The notes under the pieces are model-generated. The model worked only from the letters and a program-made list of their open reading frames with translations. It did not search any database and was not told where the DNA came from. Shown piece by piece: positions 17,045-26,082 of a DNA stretch of 37,268 nt. The stretch is from an uncultured Eubacteriales bacterium (GTDB taxonomy: Bacteria > Bacillota > Clostridia > Christensenellales > Aristaeellaceae). Location of the stretch: the NCBI GenBank assembly GCA_902793605.1, contig CADBEB010000032.1, positions 1-37,268 on the forward strand. The letters run 5' to 3'. Each line of letters begins with the position of its first letter. Position 1 is the first letter of the stretch. Position numbers and translations under genes: made by a program.

Positions 17045-17158
17045 TTTCTGCATCTTGATCGCGGTTTTATGCATCCTGGTCGTTTTGCCATGGACAAACC
17101 GTGATGGACGGAATAGAATGACTCACGCAAGAGCGCAGAAGAAGGGACTCGATGAACG

Positions 17159-17839
17159 ATGAAAGCAACCGGTAAGAAGGAAATCACAGCAGGCGCGGTA
17201 CTGCTGCTGGGCTTTATTCTGTGGACGGTTCTGATCCGGAAGGTGGATGTACAGCCGGCCGGGGTCAACGGAACGGATATCGGATTTGCAACCGTCAATG
17301 TATGGTTTCACCGGCTGACAGGTGTACACCTGTGGCTCTATACGATCACGGACTGGCTCGGGCTGGTTCCGATCGTCGTCTGCATCTGCTTCGGCGTGCT
17401 TGGGCTCAAACAGCTGATCCAACGGAAGAGTCTGCTGAAAGTGGACGCGGATATCCTGCTGCTGGGAGCCTATTACATCCTGGTCATCCTGGGGTACCTG
17501 ATTTTCGAGATGATCCCGATCAATTACCGGCCGATCCTCATCGACGGCGTGATGGAAGCTTCCTATCCTTCATCGACGACGTTACTGGTGCTGAGCGTGA
17601 TGCCGACGCTTTGGTTCCAGACAGAAAGAAGGACGGAAAAACCCTCCGCCCGGCGTGCTGTGATCGTTTTTGTGGTGCTGTTCTCGACATTTATGGTGAT
17701 CGGCCGCCTGACGGCCGGGGTTCACTGGCTGACGGACATCATCGGCGCAGCGCTGCTGAGCGCCGGACTGTACCTGATCTATCGTGGCTGTGTGATCCTG
17801 AGCGATACGAAAAGGAATGAAGAAAAATCATTCCGGTGA
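17159..17839 (+). CDS. PAP2-family membrane phosphatase-like protein
   Basis: A 226-residue protein with about six hydrophobic segments. PAP2 landmarks are YRP at 123-125 (motif 1, although the preceding Lys is not clear), SYPSSTT at 135-141 (motif 2) and GRLTAGVHWLTDI with R183, H189 and D193 (motif 3). The family removes phosphate from lipids such as undecaprenyl diphosphate or phosphatidate at the outer membrane face. Motif 2 is normally PSGH; here PSST lacks the usual His, while the nucleophilic His and its Asp in motif 3 are present. Activity is therefore likely but altered. It is convergent with mutY, overlapping it by 12 bases. Confidence 0.82.
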   Translation: MKATGKKEITAGAVLLLGFILWTVLIRKVDVQPAGVNGTDIGFATVNVWFHRLTGVHLWLYTITDWLGLVPIVVCICFGVLGLKQLIQRKSLLKVDADILLLGAYYILVILGYLIFEMIPINYRPILIDGVMEASYPSSTTLLVLSVMPTLWFQTERRTEKPSARRAVIVFVVLFSTFMVIGRLTAGVHWLTDIIGAALLSAGLYLIYRGCVILSDTKRNEEKSFR

Positions 17840-18874
17840 TCCCTGCCTGAGCACGGATACGGCGGCGTTCATCGCCACCGGGACCGGCAGAGAAGCAAGC
17901 TGATCCAAAGCAATAAACTCATATCCTGCAGGCGCGGAGGCGGAAGCTTCCGCGCTCATTGTATAGAGCTGCATCTGCCAGATCCGGTGGGTAAAAACAT
18001 GACGGGCGGGGCCGACGGCCCTGAGATCCGTACAGGAAAGTTGCAGCATCCGCCGCACATGCTGCAGGAGCGTATCGTCGGAAAAAGTGCCTTCCAGCAT
18101 GGGAAAACACCACAATCCGTTCAGGAGCGTTTCAGTCCGCTGCCTCATGAGCACCCGGCCGCCGGAACGGATCAGAAGGACCGTATAGGGTATCACCTTC
18201 TGGGGCTTTGCTTTCGGGAGGATCGGCAGATCGGCGGCATCACCGGCGTGGGATGCATCGCAGAAGGCAGAGAGGGGACAACGGCCGCAGTCCGGCGTAC
18301 CGGGAACGCAGACGGTCGCACCCAGATCCATGACTGCCTGATTATAGTCCCCGGGACGCTCTGCAGGGACCAGGGAAGCAGCAAGGCTTTCGATGCGGCG
18401 GCGCGTATTTGGTTCCAGCGCTTCCGTTCGGATGCCGAAGATCCGGGAAAGAACGCGGATCACGTTTCCGTCCACCGCAGGTACCGGTATATCATAGGCA
18501 ATGGAAGCAATAGCTCCCGCCGTATACGGACCGATCCCGCTGATCTTCCGCATTTTGTCCGGATCGTGCGGCAGGATTCCGCCGTATTCCAGAACTACCT
18601 GCTGCGCTCCTTTCCAGAGATTCCGGGCACGCGAATAATACCCGAGCCCTTCCCACGCTTTCAGCACATCCTCCTCCGGGGCAGCGGCCAGAGAAGCCAG
18701 ATCGGGAAAACGGGACAGAAAACGCTCATAATAAGAAAGGACCGTTTCCACCCGGGTCTGCTGAAGCATCGCCTCACTGACCCAGGTGCGATAGGCATCG
18801 TGAAAACCGCGCCAGGGCAGGTCCCGGGCACATCGGTCATACCAGGCAAGAAGGGCGGAAGAGATCTGTTCCAC
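17828..18874 (-). CDS. mutY: Adenine DNA glycosylase MutY
   Basis: Removes adenine mispaired with 8-oxoguanine in base-excision repair. With the GTG start at 18874, preceded by GAGGTGTGTC, it has 348 residues, the usual MutY length; the frame is open further upstream but without a ribosome site. Catalytic Glu34 lies in SEAMLQQTRV, the helix-hairpin-helix is ISGIGPYTAGAIAS, and Asp135 lies in VDGNVIRV. The [4Fe-4S] cysteines are C189, C196, C199 and C205 (C-x6-C-x2-C-x5-C). A C-terminal NUDIX-like domain, with FTHRIWQMQLY, recognises 8-oxoG. The gene is monocistronic, divergent from the envelope operon. Confidence 0.95.
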   Translation of the reverse strand: MEQISSALLAWYDRCARDLPWRGFHDAYRTWVSEAMLQQTRVETVLSYYERFLSRFPDLASLAAAPEEDVLKAWEGLGYYSRARNLWKGAQQVVLEYGGILPHDPDKMRKISGIGPYTAGAIASIAYDIPVPAVDGNVIRVLSRIFGIRTEALEPNTRRRIESLAASLVPAERPGDYNQAVMDLGATVCVPGTPDCGRCPLSAFCDASHAGDAADLPILPKAKPQKVIPYTVLLIRSGGRVLMRQRTETLLNGLWCFPMLEGTFSDDTLLQHVRRMLQLSCTDLRAVGPARHVFTHRIWQMQLYTMSAEASASAPAGYEFIALDQLASLPVPVAMNAAVSVLRQGSPE

Positions 18875-18960
18875 GACACACCTCAAAAACAGTTTTTGTT
18901 CATCCCAAGATAGCACAGATCCGGAGACTGTGCAAACGAGACGTGCTGCCTGCGGCCCTG

Positions 18961-18994
18961 CGGTATTCTCAATACCGGTAGTTTGCTGTATAAT
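18961..18994 (+). promoter_or_regulatory. Promoter of the envelope operon with overlapping dyad
   Basis: A perfect TATAAT (18989-18994) lies 17 bases from TTCTCA (18966-18971). The weak -35 falls inside the inverted repeat CGGTATT-CTC-AATACCG (18961-18977), which may be an operator. Confidence 0.6.
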
Positions 18995-19053
18995 AAACAA
19001 AATGCCATCCGGTGACGGAGGAACTGCGATTGCGACAGGACGGAGGAGAAGAA

Positions 19054-20688
19054 GTGCTGAGGGAACTCATAGACAGGATCAGTATCCGGAATATCAGGCA
19101 GAACCTGCTCCTGATCTTATCTTCCTTTGCCTTCATGGGACTGAACCTGCAGCGGGATCTCCAGAAGATCATTGCGCTGCCGGTTGCGCTCCTGTTTATC
19201 ATGCTGTTCTTTTCCCAGATCTCCGGTATCAGTGGAAAACTCAGGAAGGTACCGGCCGGTATAAAGGCCTACTCAGCTTTTTCGGCCGCGGGGACTTGTT
19301 TCTATGCGGCACAGAGTTTTATCGGCAGGACGGTGAACGCCCTGGCTTCCCGGCAGACAGCGCTGATCCTGACGATCCTTGCTGTTGCGGCAGCGCTGCT
19401 GTCCATCGCGGCCGTCTACGCACTGACATCCCTCCTGCTGGATCACGTGCACCAGGTGCTGAGACCGCTGCTCCGTGAACTGTCGTGCATAGAGATCGCA
19501 GTCTGTGCCCTGATCACAGCGGCCCTGATGGGATACGCGGTCTATGCCTTCGCAAGCAGCAGCGCCTTCTGGGATTCCGGTGCGAGCTATGAGGTGATCT
19601 ATACCAGCGACTCCCCGAGTATGATCGAGCCGAACGTTTTCCTGTGGCTTTACCATCCGGAGAACGACCTGCGCCAGCCACTCTTTGCCGTGTTCTCGGC
19701 ACCGCTGATTGCGCCGGCTTACCTGCTGGCTCTCCCGTTTTCCGGACTGAGCCGGATGGTCACCCCGCTGCTGATGAACCTGTTCCAGATCGCCCTGCTG
19801 GTGACGGCCAACCTGATGCTGACCGGATTGCTCCGGCTGGACAGGAGAAGCAGGATCTGCTTCATGCTGATCACCGCAGTGACTTATTCCACGCTTCTGT
19901 TCTCCGTGATGATCGAACAATACATCATCGCTTATTTCTGGCTTGCTTTTGCGGCATACTCCTATACTGTAAAAGGGAAGGCGTCCCTGATCGCTGTCTC
20001 GGCTGCCGGCGGCACCCTGCTGACAAGCCTGGCATCCATGCCGCTTGCGTACCAGGCTGATACTGACGGAAAGGGAATCCGGCCATTCCTGAAAAAGATG
20101 ATCCGGGCTGCCACCGGATTCCTGACGATGTTCTTTGCTTTCGGCCGGCTGGATACGCTGCTGGGCTTTACAAAGAAAGCCGGTATCCTTGCTTCCTTTG
20201 CCGGCGGAGGGAGTCTGACGGGCCGGATTAACCAGTACCTGTCTTTTATCACCTCCTGTTTTGCCGCACCGGATGCGGCGGCGGACACCGTTACCTACGG
20301 GTATCCCTCCTGGCAGCTGACCGGACAGAACATCCTGAACACGGATTATGTCGGTCTGATTCTACTGCTTCTCTGTGCCTTGAGCGTCATCATCCACAGG
20401 AAAGAAAGGGCGGTCCGGATCGCAGGTGCCTGGGCAGGGTTTTCCATGCTTCTGCTGCTGATTGTCGGCTGGGGCGCCCCGGAAAACGGTATGATTCTTT
20501 ATACGCTGTATTTCGGCTGGGCTTTCCTGGTGCTGCTCTTCCGGCTGGCCGATGGCCTTGCTGCGAAAACGAAGCTCCCTTTCTTGACTCCGCTGGTGAG
20601 CTGTACTATAGTAGCCTTGCTTGGCTGGCTGAATCTCTGCGGGATCGGGAAACTGCTCGCTTTCGCGATCACCAACTATCCTGTATAA
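19054..20688 (+). CDS. Large polytopic membrane protein, possible GT-C glycosyltransferase
   Basis: A 544-residue membrane protein with about twelve hydrophobic helices. The GTG start at 19054 follows GGAGGAG; an earlier GTG (19012) lacks such a site. After the first four or five helices comes a probable extracytoplasmic loop with acidic and aromatic residues (SSSAFWDSGASYEVIYTSD, then NVFLWLYHPENDLRQPLF), where GT-C enzymes place catalytic residues. I recognise no exact family. The tight operon with a UbiA-type prenyltransferase and a HAD phosphatase suggests it uses or moves a polyprenyl-linked sugar at the outer membrane face. That is inference. Confidence 0.65.
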   Translation: MLRELIDRISIRNIRQNLLLILSSFAFMGLNLQRDLQKIIALPVALLFIMLFFSQISGISGKLRKVPAGIKAYSAFSAAGTCFYAAQSFIGRTVNALASRQTALILTILAVAAALLSIAAVYALTSLLLDHVHQVLRPLLRELSCIEIAVCALITAALMGYAVYAFASSSAFWDSGASYEVIYTSDSPSMIEPNVFLWLYHPENDLRQPLFAVFSAPLIAPAYLLALPFSGLSRMVTPLLMNLFQIALLVTANLMLTGLLRLDRRSRICFMLITAVTYSTLLFSVMIEQYIIAYFWLAFAAYSYTVKGKASLIAVSAAGGTLLTSLASMPLAYQADTDGKGIRPFLKKMIRAATGFLTMFFAFGRLDTLLGFTKKAGILASFAGGGSLTGRINQYLSFITSCFAAPDAAADTVTYGYPSWQLTGQNILNTDYVGLILLLLCALSVIIHRKERAVRIAGAWAGFSMLLLLIVGWGAPENGMILYTLYFGWAFLVLLFRLADGLAAKTKLPFLTPLVSCTIVALLGWLNLCGIGKLLAFAITNYPV

Positions 20689-20703
20689 CAGTGGGAGATG
20701 AAG

Positions 20704-21570
20704 ATGAAGTACTATTTACAGGAGATGCGCGTCCATCACTATATCAAGAATCTGCTTGTCTTTGCTCCGCTGGTATGCAGCGGTCAGTTTCTGAACCCAG
20801 ACAAGCTGCTTCCGTCGATCTATGCATTTCTGAGCTTCTGCTTTATCTCATCCGCCGTTTATTTTATCAATGATATCCGCGATATTGAAAAGGACCGGAA
20901 TCATCCGACCAAATGCAACCGGCCAATCGCTGCCGGACATATTTCCGTGCGGGCGGCGATCTGCTTTACGCTCGCATTGATCGCTCTGGCGATCCTGTTC
21001 AACTGCCTGTGCTTCCATCCGTTCGCAACGGTACTTCTGGTCCTGTATTTCCTGCTGAACCTCGGTTACAGCTTCGGTATGAAGAACATTCCGCTGCTGG
21101 ACGTCACGATCCTTGCGGCGGGTTTCCTGATCCGCGCACTGTACGGCTCCGTCGTGACCGACATTGAAATGTCAGACTGGCTGTATCTGGTAATCCTTTC
21201 CGCGGCTTTCTACCTGGGCCTCGGAAAGCGCAGGAACGAACTGAAACGACAGGGAAACGACGAGACGCGCGAAGTGATCGGCAAATACTCGTTTTCATTC
21301 CTTGACAGCAACATGTATATCTGCATGGCCCTGGTCTTTGTCTTCTATGCTTTATGGACCATGGATGCGAAGACGATCGAGGCCTATCACGGCAGCCGGC
21401 TGATCTGGACAGTACCGGTTGTCATGCTGATCTTCATGAAATACAGCATGACGGTGGAGGGCAACTCCGACGGCGACCCGGTAGAAGTCCTGATCCATGA
21501 CAAGGTGCTTCTGGGACTCTGCGCGCTGTACCTGGTACTTATGACCGTGCTCCTGTACGTGATCAGGTGA
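20704..21570 (+). CDS. UbiA-family prenyltransferase, decaprenyl-phosphate phosphoribosyltransferase-like
   Basis: A 288-residue protein with about nine hydrophobic helices. The Asp-rich motif NDIRDIEKDRNHP at 58-70 (numbered from an alternative start two codons upstream) followed by TKCNRPIAAG closely resembles Mycobacterium Rv3806c/UbiA, which moves phosphoribose from PRPP to polyprenyl phosphate. VHHYIKNLLVFAPL near the start and YLGLGKRRNELK mid-protein are also typical of that branch. Members of the family without this pattern make quinones or hemes. The start at 20704 places GGGAG six bases upstream; ATG 20698 has no room for it. It lies 15 bases after the membrane-protein gene and four before the phosphatase. 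Confidence 0.85.
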   Translation: MKYYLQEMRVHHYIKNLLVFAPLVCSGQFLNPDKLLPSIYAFLSFCFISSAVYFINDIRDIEKDRNHPTKCNRPIAAGHISVRAAICFTLALIALAILFNCLCFHPFATVLLVLYFLLNLGYSFGMKNIPLLDVTILAAGFLIRALYGSVVTDIEMSDWLYLVILSAAFYLGLGKRRNELKRQGNDETREVIGKYSFSFLDSNMYICMALVFVFYALWTMDAKTIEAYHGSRLIWTVPVVMLIFMKYSMTVEGNSDGDPVEVLIHDKVLLGLCALYLVLMTVLLYVIR

Positions 21571-21574
21571 TGCA

Positions 21575-22138
21575 ATGAACGTATATGATTTTGACGGGAC
21601 CATCTACGATGGTGACAGCTCGGTCGACTTCTGGCTGTACAGCATTCGAAAAAAGCCTTCGGTCTTTCTGAAGTGCCTGCCGGAGCTCTTTTGCGGCGCA
21701 CTCCTGTACGGGCTGAAACGGATCCCGAAAGAAAAATGGAAGGAACACTTTTTCTCGTTCCTGAGGTATCTCCCGGCGGATGATACGCGTGTCACCCGTT
21801 TCTGGGAGCAGCATACCGGAAAAATCAAAAAATGGTACCTGGACCAGAAGCAGGAGAACGATGTCATCATCTCCGCATCTCCCGTTTTTTTGCTCGGACC
21901 GGTGAGCAGAAAGCTCGGGGTTGCGCTGATTGCCACGGAGGTGGATCCGGCATCGGGACGGTTCGGCGGGCCGAACTGCTCCGGCAGCGAAAAAGTCCGG
22001 CGCTTCCGCAGGGAATATCCGGACGCTTTTATTGATGAGTTCTATACGGACTCAAAAAAGGACCTCCCGCTGGCATCCATCGCCGGGAAGGCCTACTTTG
22101 TCCGAAAGAATACGATCCGGGAGATGAAAACGGAGTAA
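21575..22138 (+). CDS. HAD-family phosphatase (SerB/PgpC-like, subclass IB)
   Basis: A 187-residue predicted phosphatase. All HAD motifs are visible: the nucleophile DFDGT (D5, D7), Ser100 in IISAS (motif II), Lys140 in GSEK (motif III) and the metal-binding DSKKD (D159, D163; motif IV). A helical cap between motifs I and II (about 15-85) fits subclass C1, as in phosphoserine phosphatase and phosphatidylglycerophosphatase C. It starts four bases after the UbiA-like gene behind AGGTGAT. The product of a phosphoribosyltransferase of that type is polyprenyl phosphoribose 5-phosphate, so removing its 5-phosphate is the natural inferred job. Confidence 0.82.
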   Translation: MNVYDFDGTIYDGDSSVDFWLYSIRKKPSVFLKCLPELFCGALLYGLKRIPKEKWKEHFFSFLRYLPADDTRVTRFWEQHTGKIKKWYLDQKQENDVIISASPVFLLGPVSRKLGVALIATEVDPASGRFGGPNCSGSEKVRRFRREYPDAFIDEFYTDSKKDLPLASIAGKAYFVRKNTIREMKTE

Positions 22139-22150
22139 ACCGAGCGACGC

Positions 22151-23590
22151 TCAGATCCAGTATCGGGTGAGCAGCGTGACGGTACCAAGCAGATAACAGA
22201 TGACGCCCCAGCAGACGACAACCCATGCGAGCGTATTCTTCAAAGCCGAAACGAGCTTCGGCTTTTTTTGGTTGAGGCTGCTGTTCGCAAAAGTCAGCAT
22301 GAACGGCAGAAAACAAGGAATCAGATACCGGCCTTGGAATCCATACGAATGATCTCCTCCGATGATGCCTCCGTTTGCCTTCGGCGCATGACTGATATAC
22401 TGAAGGGTACAGAGAATGCTGTACACCAGGATCGTGGCGATCAGTCCGGGAAGCCGTTTCCGCCTGTGCCCGGAAGAAGGGAAGGAACAGCATTCAAAGA
22501 CTGCTACACCAAGCAGAACGATCCACCCGACGACCGTCCAGATCCTCGGGAAATGCAGATCCAGCCAGCCGTAGCAGCCCCAGAAGCCGATGATCAGGGA
22601 AACGGCATCCACCCAAAGGGTTTTGAGGAGGATGCCGGGCAGGGCAAAAGGATGTGCCAGCAGCCAGTCACGCTGTTCAACCGTATAACCGACTGCGCCT
22701 CCGGCAGGAACCAGGTAGGGAACAGAAGCAAGCACCAGGCCGATCAATGCAGCGAGAAGGATTACGAACCTGCGCTGCATTCTCCTGTGAGCATCCGTTC
22801 CAAGCGCGTTTCGCGGAAGAAGGAGGAACAGGAGCATCAGGCATGCATAAGGGGCTTTGATCCCACACAGGAACAACGCACAGAGAACCAGCCTGGTATA
22901 CTCCGCGACCGGAACCTCATCAATCCGGTTTTCCGACAGGGACAGGACCGATGCGAACATATAAAAGGAAACAGGGATCAAAATGGCGTCGTAATTGAGG
23001 GTGGCAGCCAGGAACAGGGTCATGGGCATCGTCGCCAGGAGAAAAAGGGTTTTTCTGAAAGGCTGCTCCTTCCGGAGGGATGCGAAGGTGACCAGGACAA
23101 AAACAATCCAGTTGGCTATACGCCCCAGCAGCAGCTGAATGTAGGGACTGGAAAGCAAGGGGATGCCGAAGAGGGAGCCGACGGCGGAACCGAGAGCCAT
23201 CCCCAGGGCAGAGAAAAGATAACCGAAGGAGAAAATCCGGCCTTCGACAGTTATCATGTCCCCGGTCGGCTGATAGGCCGCACTCTGCCGGAACAAGTCA
23301 GTCCATGAACATTTGCCGTGATTTGCGATCCCAATCAGTCGGACGGGATACTCGTCCATCAAAGGAGTGAATCCGGCAGGGAGTGACAGTTTGCCCTCAG
23401 CCCAGTATTCCCCTGAAAAAGCCTGCCCGTGGCCGATCGCCCAGACGTTCTGGAAATGAGTCAGCTCATCTGGCGAGTCATATGGAGGGATCAGAAGGAC
23501 CAGGATCAGACCCATGAGGAGTATAAAGCAAAAAAGGAACTTTTCTTTTTGCCGAAAAGATCCTGGCCCTTTTGCTTTCTGTACTGTCAT
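22151..23590 (-). CDS. DUF2142 family polytopic membrane protein
   Basis: A 479-residue membrane protein with about twelve helices. DUF2142 hallmarks are PPYDSPDELTHFQNVWAIG just after the first helix, the long extracytoplasmic loop and GFQGRYLIPCFLP near the end. The family resembles GT-C glycosyltransferases and often sits in cell-surface polysaccharide loci; no substrate is known. The start at 23590 follows GGAGGTG, and the frame extends upstream without a site. A promoter lies at 23633-23661. It converges on the UbiA/HAD operon with a 12-base gap, and a rightward terminator for that operon lies inside its 3' end. Confidence 0.85.
   Translation of the reverse strand: MTVQKAKGPGSFRQKEKFLFCFILLMGLILVLLIPPYDSPDELTHFQNVWAIGHGQAFSGEYWAEGKLSLPAGFTPLMDEYPVRLIGIANHGKCSWTDLFRQSAAYQPTGDMITVEGRIFSFGYLFSALGMALGSAVGSLFGIPLLSSPYIQLLLGRIANWIVFVLVTFASLRKEQPFRKTLFLLATMPMTLFLAATLNYDAILIPVSFYMFASVLSLSENRIDEVPVAEYTRLVLCALFLCGIKAPYACLMLLFLLLPRNALGTDAHRRMQRRFVILLAALIGLVLASVPYLVPAGGAVGYTVEQRDWLLAHPFALPGILLKTLWVDAVSLIIGFWGCYGWLDLHFPRIWTVVGWIVLLGVAVFECCSFPSSGHRRKRLPGLIATILVYSILCTLQYISHAPKANGGIIGGDHSYGFQGRYLIPCFLPFMLTFANSSLNQKKPKLVSALKNTLAWVVVCWGVICYLLGTVTLLTRYWI
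22242..22269 (+). terminator. Rightward terminator inside the opposing DUF2142 gene
   Basis: AAAGCCGAA-ACGAGC-TTCGGCTTT followed by four more Ts, about 105 bases past the HAD phosphatase stop. It lies within the last codons of the leftward DUF2142 gene. Confidence 0.75.
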
Positions 23591-23808
23591 GGCTGCACCT
23601 CCGGGAATGCCTGCATCGCTGAAACCGCGAAAAGTATAGCATGGATACCTGTATCTGTCCACAAAACCGGTGCGCAGCGAACCCGGTCAAACCCAAAGAA
23701 ATGAAGACACCGGAGGTTTAAAACATTAAAAGATGAAGAAAAACGGAGAAAATAGAAGAAATAAACAGAAATATTGAGTAAACTATGCAATATCATCAAC
23801 AGAAAAAC
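23591..23808. other. Intergenic region upstream of groES and DUF2142
   Basis: Contains the DUF2142 promoter at its left end. The rest, about 23665-23808, is A-rich, has no gene and shows no other structure I can support. Confidence 0.5.
23633..23661 (-). promoter_or_regulatory. Promoter of the DUF2142 gene
   Basis: Leftward TGGACA (23661-23656), a 17-base spacer and TATACT (23638-23633) lie about 43 bases upstream of the start. Confidence 0.7.
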
Positions 23809-23837
23809 TTGCTTTCAATATATAAAAGCATTATATT
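23809..23837 (+). promoter_or_regulatory. Promoter of groESL
   Basis: TTGCTT (23809-23814), a 17-base spacer and TATATT (23832-23837) lie immediately before the CIRCE operator. Confidence 0.85.
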
Positions 23838-23849
23838 ACTTCCTGGTTG

Positions 23850-23876
23850 TTAGCACTCAACAAGAATGAGTGCTAA
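23850..23876 (+). promoter_or_regulatory. CIRCE operator (HrcA binding site)
   Basis: TTAGCACTC-N9-GAGTGCTAA matches the consensus perfectly. It lies at the expected start of the groESL transcript, so HrcA should repress the operon at normal temperature; the hrcA gene is outside the window. Confidence 0.98.
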
Positions 23877-23905
23877 AACAACACAGAAATGACAGGAGGA
23901 ACTAA

Positions 23906-24193
<288 letters not shown>

Positions 24194-24199
24194 CAGTAA

Positions 24200-25843
<1,644 letters not shown>

Positions 25844-25901
25844 TTACCGCAAAGCAAACATGCGTCCGTGCGAAGTGCACGGGCGCTTTCTTTTGCGGTA
25901 A
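25844..25901 (+). terminator. Terminator of groESL within a larger stem
   Basis: The inner hairpin GCGTCCGTGC-GAAGT-GCACGGGCGC (25862-25886, one G-T pair) is followed by TTTCTTTT. An outer stem, TTACCGCAAA (25844-25853) with TTTGCGGTAA (25892-25901), encloses the whole element and begins at the base after the groEL stop. Confidence 0.85.
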
Positions 25902-25904
25902 AAC

Positions 25905-25933
25905 TTGATTTGTACAAAGGGAGAGTTTATACT
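25905..25933 (+). promoter_or_regulatory. Promoter of the homoserine acyltransferase gene
   Basis: TTGATT (25905-25910), a 17-base spacer and TATACT (25928-25933). It begins just after the groESL terminator and predicts a leader of about 140 bases. Confidence 0.78.
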
Positions 25934-25957
25934 TTCTGATTATGGAAGAAGAGATTT

Positions 25958-26048
25958 CGCATCTGCAGATGCGACCAAAGAGCTTTCCGATCGCTCTTTC
26001 GAAACCTTCGGCCGTATCTGTTGATTGATATGGACTTCGAAAGTGAGC
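25958..26048 (+). promoter_or_regulatory. Structured 5' leader of metA, unclassified
   Basis: Three foldings are visible. CGCATCTGCAGATGCG (25958-25973) is self-complementary. AAAGAGC (25977-25983) pairs with GCTCTTT (25993-25999). Alternatively GCTC-TTTCGAA (25993-26003) pairs with TTCGAAA-gt-GAGC (26036-26048), enclosing a 7-bp stem, 26012-26018 with 26027-26033. The two uses of 25993-25999 exclude each other, which is riboswitch-like. It matches neither the SAM-I (S-box) core nor a T-box. Confidence 0.4.
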
Positions 26049-26082
26049 AGCAGAGTTACACCAAGGGAAGGAATGACCGACG

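Noticed and set aside
22268..23308. 346-residue open frame antisense to the DUF2142 gene
   Set aside because: Highly charged low-complexity translation, no start site. DUF2142 has family hallmarks.
25905..26082. SAM-I (S-box) or T-box riboswitch before metA
   Set aside because: The conserved S-box core segments and the T-box AGGGTGG-type element are not present; only an unclassified structured leader is supported.
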